NCBI GenBank assembly: GCA_003024785.1
Contig: PUQB01000244.1
Span: 124,001-188,000, forward strand
Direction: 5' to 3'
Source: Selaginella tamariscina
Lineage: Eukaryota > Streptophyta > Lycopodiopsida > Selaginellales > Selaginellaceae
DNA: 64,000 nucleotides
In this document: positions 59,896 through 64,000 of the stretch, piece by piece
How the letters are laid out: the number at the start of each line of letters is the position of its first letter
How positions within the stretch are numbered: the stretch's first letter is position 1
The notes under the pieces: model-generated
What the model saw: the letters and a program-made list of their open reading frames with translations, nothing else
Databases searched by the model: none
What the model was told of the DNA's origin: nothing
Made by a program: the position numbers and the translations under genes

Positions 59896-60224
59896 GTCTT
59901 GTATGCTGGTTTACGCATCATAAGGAAATCTGGCGAGGAGAAGGCAAAGGCAATAGAAGACACGAAGGGGAGTATGAAGCTGGTGGATGCAGCCCTGGCA
60001 AAGTTATCGAAGTGAGGGCCCTTCTTGGGGGAAATAAGATGAACTTTGCTGATGTGTCGCTCAGACCGTTCATAAGCTGGTTCAATGCATATGAGACTGT
60101 TGGTGAGTTCAAACTTGCTGGCCCTGACGAGTGGCACAAGTGGATCGATGCGATTGGTAAGGAGGAGGCCGTGAGGAAGTCGACTCCGCGCCCCGTTAAG
60201 ATTGAGTTTGTGCATACAGTTTAG
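59896..60224 (+). pseudogene. Glutathione S-transferase last exon, copy 2, decayed
   Basis: After a TTTGCAG acceptor it encodes LRIIRKSGEEKAKAIEDTKG, MKLVDAALAKLSK and then TGA, where copy 1 has GGA. Downstream it still matches copy 1: KMNFADVSLRPFISWFNAY, ETVGEFKLAGPDEWHKW and a late stop at 60222. So it has a nonsense change and at least one frameshift. No N-terminal exon was seen. It is an orphan duplicate of the exon at 52174-52515. Confidence 0.72.
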
Positions 60225-60289
60225 AAGCTGTAGCTACTTAAATATCTGTTTGTAATTCTACTAATAATGTTTGAGTGTGTGAGAGAGAT

Positions 60290-60560
60290 ATTAGTCGAAT
60301 ATGCAGCAGGCTGGAAATTAGAGTATCACACACACAATACATACGTACGTACTGTAGCTGTATACATATTTAAACATGTGTGTTACTGAGACTGTTTCCA
60401 GGGTTTAGGGTTCGGGTTTGTTCTTATATACGAATGTAAAGAGAATTATAAAAGGAAACACAATCTGTTATTATCTATTAAGAACGGATGCAGTTGCCAT
60501 ATGAACTTTACAGCAGCGGTCGGCTGAAGAGATACGTCCAGTTGCTCAAAACACGTTCAT
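60290..60560 (+). repeat. GST flank, copy 3, lacking the exon
   Basis: 60293-60402 matches the sequence just before GST copy 1 (TCGAATATGCAGCA, GAGTATCACACACA, ending TTTCCAG). At about 60415 it passes straight into sequence resembling the 3' flank of copy 1 (TTTGTTCTTATATA). The exon in between is missing. Confidence 0.6.
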
Positions 60561-61089
60561 AATATTCTAACTATATTAATTATATATGTTTTAATGTATT
60601 ATAAACTGTTCATATAAATTACAAACCTCATTAAACAAAATAAAAAGTGTGTTCAAACTTCTTGGTTTGAAGACTTAAACCAATGATTTAGTTAATTAAT
60701 CAAAATTATTAGTGATTATAATCATAAATTAATCACTCTTTTGTAAGTCCTCTTAGCTAAGTTTAATGCATTTGACAAAACCACTTCACTAAAACGGTTG
60801 TGTTTGTTTAAAAAAAATGTGCTCTGAGAATTTTGAATTCACATCATTCTTTTGCGAAAGAAGGTAGTATTAATAGGTATCAAATAGTTAATAAGAAGAT
60901 TAAAACAGCTGTATATATAACTATACATATGTATATTCCATTGTTTTAGGCTTGGGAGTTTTAAATTTACATATATACCCTTGAAAATTTCAAATAAGAA
61001 ATATATTTTAACTAATTAAAGTTAAATATAATATAGTTGTTCGAAATTTATAATATTTTATTTATTAAAATATTTATGATAATTTATAA

Positions 61090-61325
61090 TGCACTTAATA
61101 AACATGGATTTTCGATACTATATCACGATCAATTATATTATCAGCACCTTCACTAACAAGTCGCATGACTTCTTCTAGAAGTGATTGAGGAAAGAAATGA
61201 GTTACGATAGAGTATGAAGAACTACATATGGAAATTAATAAAATAAAATGATAGATTAAACTTATGCACGGCCTCGCGTCTGAAGGGGCTGCCACGACAC
61301 ATTAAATATGCTCTTACCGTAAGTT
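61090..61325 (-). pseudogene. Fragment of a receptor-like kinase C-terminal end
   Basis: Minus-strand reading gives VAAPSDARPCI, then after an apparent intron QSLLEEVMRLVSEGADNIID. The order (Ala-Ala-Pro-Ser-x-x-Arg-Pro then EEVMRLVSEG) is the usual end of plant receptor-kinase domains. No catalytic motif is present. It might belong with the kinase N-lobe at 62953-63259, which lies on the other strand. Confidence 0.5.
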
Positions 61326-61499
61326 GTTTAGGGGGCGGCTCCAATCTGAGTTTAAACATGAGTCGACAAGTTCAATCGAGTTAGTCAATCGTCAATGGAG
61401 ACAATCACAAGAAGTTTGTGACGAACCAATAAAGGTCTGGTCAACAGAAGTCAAAGACGGTCAAGACAACATATGGTTTTAATCCCGGTCAATGTACAA

Positions 61500-61740
61500 G
61501 TCAACACTGGTTAGCTTGACCGTTGTTAAAGGTCAGGTACCACGCACGCGGCGAAACGCGGATCGGTTGCAGCCCCCGCCATAAGAAGGCGTGGATACCC
61601 CGCCCGGTCCGGAGGGTTTGGTTGGATACCCCTCGAGCAGCGAGCGCGGCCACACCGCAGCAAAGCCCACGACCCCATGACTGACCCCAACCCAGTCCCC
61701 GGGCTAATCCGCCCCGGGCCCCACGGACCGTCCGCCACTG
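61500..61740. other. GC-rich island of unknown nature
   Basis: Unlike all its surroundings it is rich in CG steps (GCGGCGAAACGCG, CCCCGCCCGGTCCGG, CCCCGGGCTAATCCG). Upstream 61330-61530 carries many GTCAA words. No protein or RNA family was recognised. Confidence 0.5.
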
Positions 61741-61779
61741 CTCGTTATGAAAGGACGCTCGGAACATTTTCGACAACAG

Positions 61780-61985
61780 TATTTGCCCATATTGTTGCTA
61801 TCAATGTGCTGTTATGCCGACAACGTGGACCACTTCATTTGCATTGTAGATCTCTTGGCACAATCTGGACGGCTCTCTGAGGCCGAGGAACTAATAGAGT
61901 GTATCCCATATGAGCCTGGGGATGTTCCAGAGCTTGCTGTATTGGGTGCTTGTACGAGATGAGCGGGCAACAAGCTGCTGGACAA
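61780..61985 (+). pseudogene. PPR-protein tail fragment, copy 1
   Basis: Reads VDHFICIVDLLAQSGRLSEA then EELIECIP and LAVLGACT before a stop. This matches the last P-type repeat and E-motif start of plant PLS-class PPR proteins (DHFVCMVDLLARSGRLDEAEELI). No other PPR repeats are nearby. A shorter second copy is at 63440-63605. Confidence 0.7.
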
Positions 61986-62095
61986 CCATCTTGGCACCAT
62001 TGGTAATCAGTTTTTAAAGAAAATAAAAATATTACTCGTATACATTGCGTATGACGTACGATTATTGAAACTGCATTAGAATATACTGCAAGTAT

Positions 62096-63259
62096 ATGCG
62101 TGTTTTATGGCCACTCCAGTTCTCAAGCATGACTGTCTTGCTCTTCATAATCAATTCCGTGTGTTGTGCCTTAGAAGGATGGATAGTCACAGGAAATATT
62201 ATAACACGTACACCTCCATGTGAAGATCTGTGTTTCAGCATTCTAGGAGACAATAGCAATCCAGGAGATTTAGTAGGCCTCTATGATATACGGGAATCAA
62301 CAGCTAATCAACGTTGGAGGTATGAGACGCTCTCAATCGCCTCAAGAACATCACAGTATCCTCAATTGTGCATGTCTACCTCGTTATGCAACTGGGTCGT
62401 GGGAAATGACTCGAGGGACATGGAAATCGTGAGCTTGAGAGGAAATGGATGTCCAAGCAATGGTCTCAATCTCAATGGATCAAACTCGGTGTCTCAGAGA
62501 GTCTTTCTTGGCAAGGGAGAGCAATATGTGTTAAGCTTTCAACATGGCAAAGGCTCGTGCAATGGGAAAGCTGTGAGTGGGAACTTAGAAATCTCCAAGC
62601 AGGTTAATAAACATGTTGAGTGTGCATCCATTTTTTTTGTAGTTCAAATAGTCACATATATATTATTGTATTTGTGTAGAGTCTGATCCCATGGCGTGTA
62701 TGCACAGGTTACATACTTTACGTCCTCGGACAACGGCACATGTAAGATGGAAACCGTACAGTTCAACTCAAGTGGTACAGGTGAAGTAGATATTACATTT
62801 CGTGGTACCCGCGGTGACCAAGGGTGTGGACAAGTTATTGCAAATGTTGGAGTTAACAAGAGAAGTTCAGTAGCTACAAATCCATCTGTTTTAACCGGAG
62901 ATGATGAGTCCTCATGCATGGTTAATTAGTGGAGTGACAATAGTTTCATTGGTTGCTGTTGTTACTATACTACAAGGTTTGGAAGAGGTATGTACTCAAG
63001 AAAGCATCAAAAGACATAAGTCTTCCATGGTTGAGAAGGTATACGTTCCGGGAGATCAAGTTCATGACGAACAACTTTAATCATTGTCTTGGAAAGGGTG
63101 GCTTCGGCACGGTTTTCTTGGCTACAACATCTTCAGGAACGAAATATGCTGTCAAAATGTTCGAGAAAGAAGGCACAGATTTTCAGATTGAGCTTGATGC
63201 ACTCGGAAGAGTTCATCACAGATGTATTGTGGAATGTCACGGTTATTCCTTGGATGAAG
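62096..63259 (+). pseudogene. Receptor-like kinase, truncated after the kinase N-lobe
   Basis: The start MRVLWPLQFSSMTVLLFIIN is a likely signal peptide. A Cys-containing extracellular region of unrecognised type follows (CEDLCFSILGDNSNPGDLVG) across exons 62096-62602 and 62708 on. A hydrophobic segment (SGVTIVSLVAVVTIL, about 62935-62980) is a likely membrane helix, with a frame change around it. The kinase N-lobe reads RYTFREIKFMTNNFN, glycine loop LGKGGFGTVF, YAVKMFEK with the ATP-binding Lys, and a Glu-bearing helix FQIELDALGRVHHRCIV. It then meets a donor GTATAGAC and CT repeats, and no HRD or DFG region follows. It looks non-functional as read. Confidence 0.72.
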
Positions 63260-63439
63260 GTATAGACAAACTCATCCATCTCTCTCTCTCTCTCTCTCTC
63301 TAATAAACACACGCACAGCAATAACTCACAAGGGTTGAGACCGGATCTTAATACCTTCGCCACCTTGCTGCAGTCATGCCAGCTCACGGAAACAAAGCCA
63401 TATGTACTTTCTATCTGCTGAGATGGATTTCCATGTTGG

Positions 63440-63605
63440 ACACAACATGGACCACTTTGTGTGCATTGTAGTTCCGTGGCTTGCTGTATTGGGTGCTTGT
63501 ACAAGTCATTCTGACGAGATGAGGGGGCAACGAGCTGCTGGACATGCATTTGGCTTACAACCAACCGGCTTGGCACCATTGGCAATCTTATCCACCAGGT
63601 TTTAA
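63440..63605 (+). pseudogene. PPR-protein tail fragment, copy 2
   Basis: Reads MDHFVCIV, then skips the middle part present in copy 1 and continues WLAVLGACTSHSDEMRGQRA. The downstream flank (TTTTAAAGAAAA, then TTATGGCC) also matches the flank of copy 1. The two copies enclose the receptor-kinase fragment. Confidence 0.65.
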
Positions 63606-64000
63606 AGAAAAATAAAATACTCAAGTGCATTTCTATGCATTGACTGTATCTGACTATGATTGCTTGTTATGGCCTTTCTAGATGAAAGTCTTGCGTCATC
63701 CATATCAAGTTTGTGCGACATTGAATAGTATTCATCTAATACATACAGAATATTTTTTATTATATAGAATATTTTAAAAATATAAAAAATATATATTTTT
63801 AAGTACTAATGAAACTCCTAAGTGCAGAATTACTACACTTCACCTATAAACTGATGATTTGTAAATTTACAATTAATAAATTTATAAGTTATGATGTTTA
63901 TTATTGTATTTGTTTAATCTAACTCTTGTAGAATCTCATTCTTAAATTATATAGTTGCAGTGTGCAAGAGGCCTCTCACACCTTTAGCTACTTCTTTAGG
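63606..64000. other. AT-rich end of the window
   Basis: Nothing was recognised after the flank shared with the first PPR fragment. Confidence 0.6.

Noticed and set aside
54848-60224. UGT, CHS-like and GST genes as a biosynthetic cluster
   Set aside because: Only the UGT is near complete; the others are orphan exons, so shared pathway function is not supported.

Overview
The window is nuclear DNA from a land plant. The genes have many short exons with GT-AG introns of about 50-500 bp. They include plant-type genes: a plastid acetolactate synthase regulatory subunit, an IBR3-type acyl-CoA dehydrogenase, a tau-like GST exon, a UGT, a chalcone-synthase-like piece and PPR pieces. Telo-box motifs (TAGGGTTT) sit just upstream of most start codons. 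Non-coding DNA is very AT-rich and loaded with CA, TA, GA and CATA microsatellites. A non-seed vascular plant would fit, but the species cannot be fixed from sequence alone.

Layout. 1-2300: the 5' part of a RING/RBR-like zinc-finger gene and an unrecognised gene, both minus strand. 2300-4130: a stray inverted exon of the neighbouring ACAD gene and a 270-bp duplicated flank. 4152-8856 (minus): an 18-exon ACAD10/11/IBR3-like gene. 9500-12305 (plus): leucine carboxyl methyltransferase (LCMT1/PPM1); its first intron carries a cluster of box C/D snoRNAs with rRNA guide sequences. 13277-16821: a PIF/Harbinger DNA transposon with matching terminal inverted repeats, a transposase and a Myb/SANT-like gene. 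17197-29147 (minus): a MON2 gene of about 40 exons. 29637-30868 (plus): ribosome biogenesis factor RLP24. 31568-35563 (plus): acetolactate synthase small subunit. 36486-42513 (plus): DEAD-box helicase of the DDX27/Drs1 type. 43603-46003 (minus): mitochondrial carrier of the MTM1/SLC25A39-40 type.

From about 46.8 kb the character changes to repeats and gene debris. It holds two related copies of a non-coding repeat containing telomere-like runs, decaying GST exon copies, a UGT, an orphan chalcone-synthase-like exon, split receptor-kinase pieces and two copies of a PPR tail. It also holds an 80-bp perfect palindrome next to a second near-perfect one.

Gene links. LCMT1 (methylation of PP2A) hosts snoRNAs whose guides fit 18S, 25S and 5.8S rRNA. 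RLP24 and the DDX27-like helicase act in 60S ribosome assembly, so ribosome biogenesis is over-represented. There is no sign of an operon or a dedicated gene cluster. Most genes show one or more single-base frameshifts at homopolymers, with conserved protein continuing in the next frame and splice sites intact. That pattern looks more like long-read consensus error than mass pseudogenisation.
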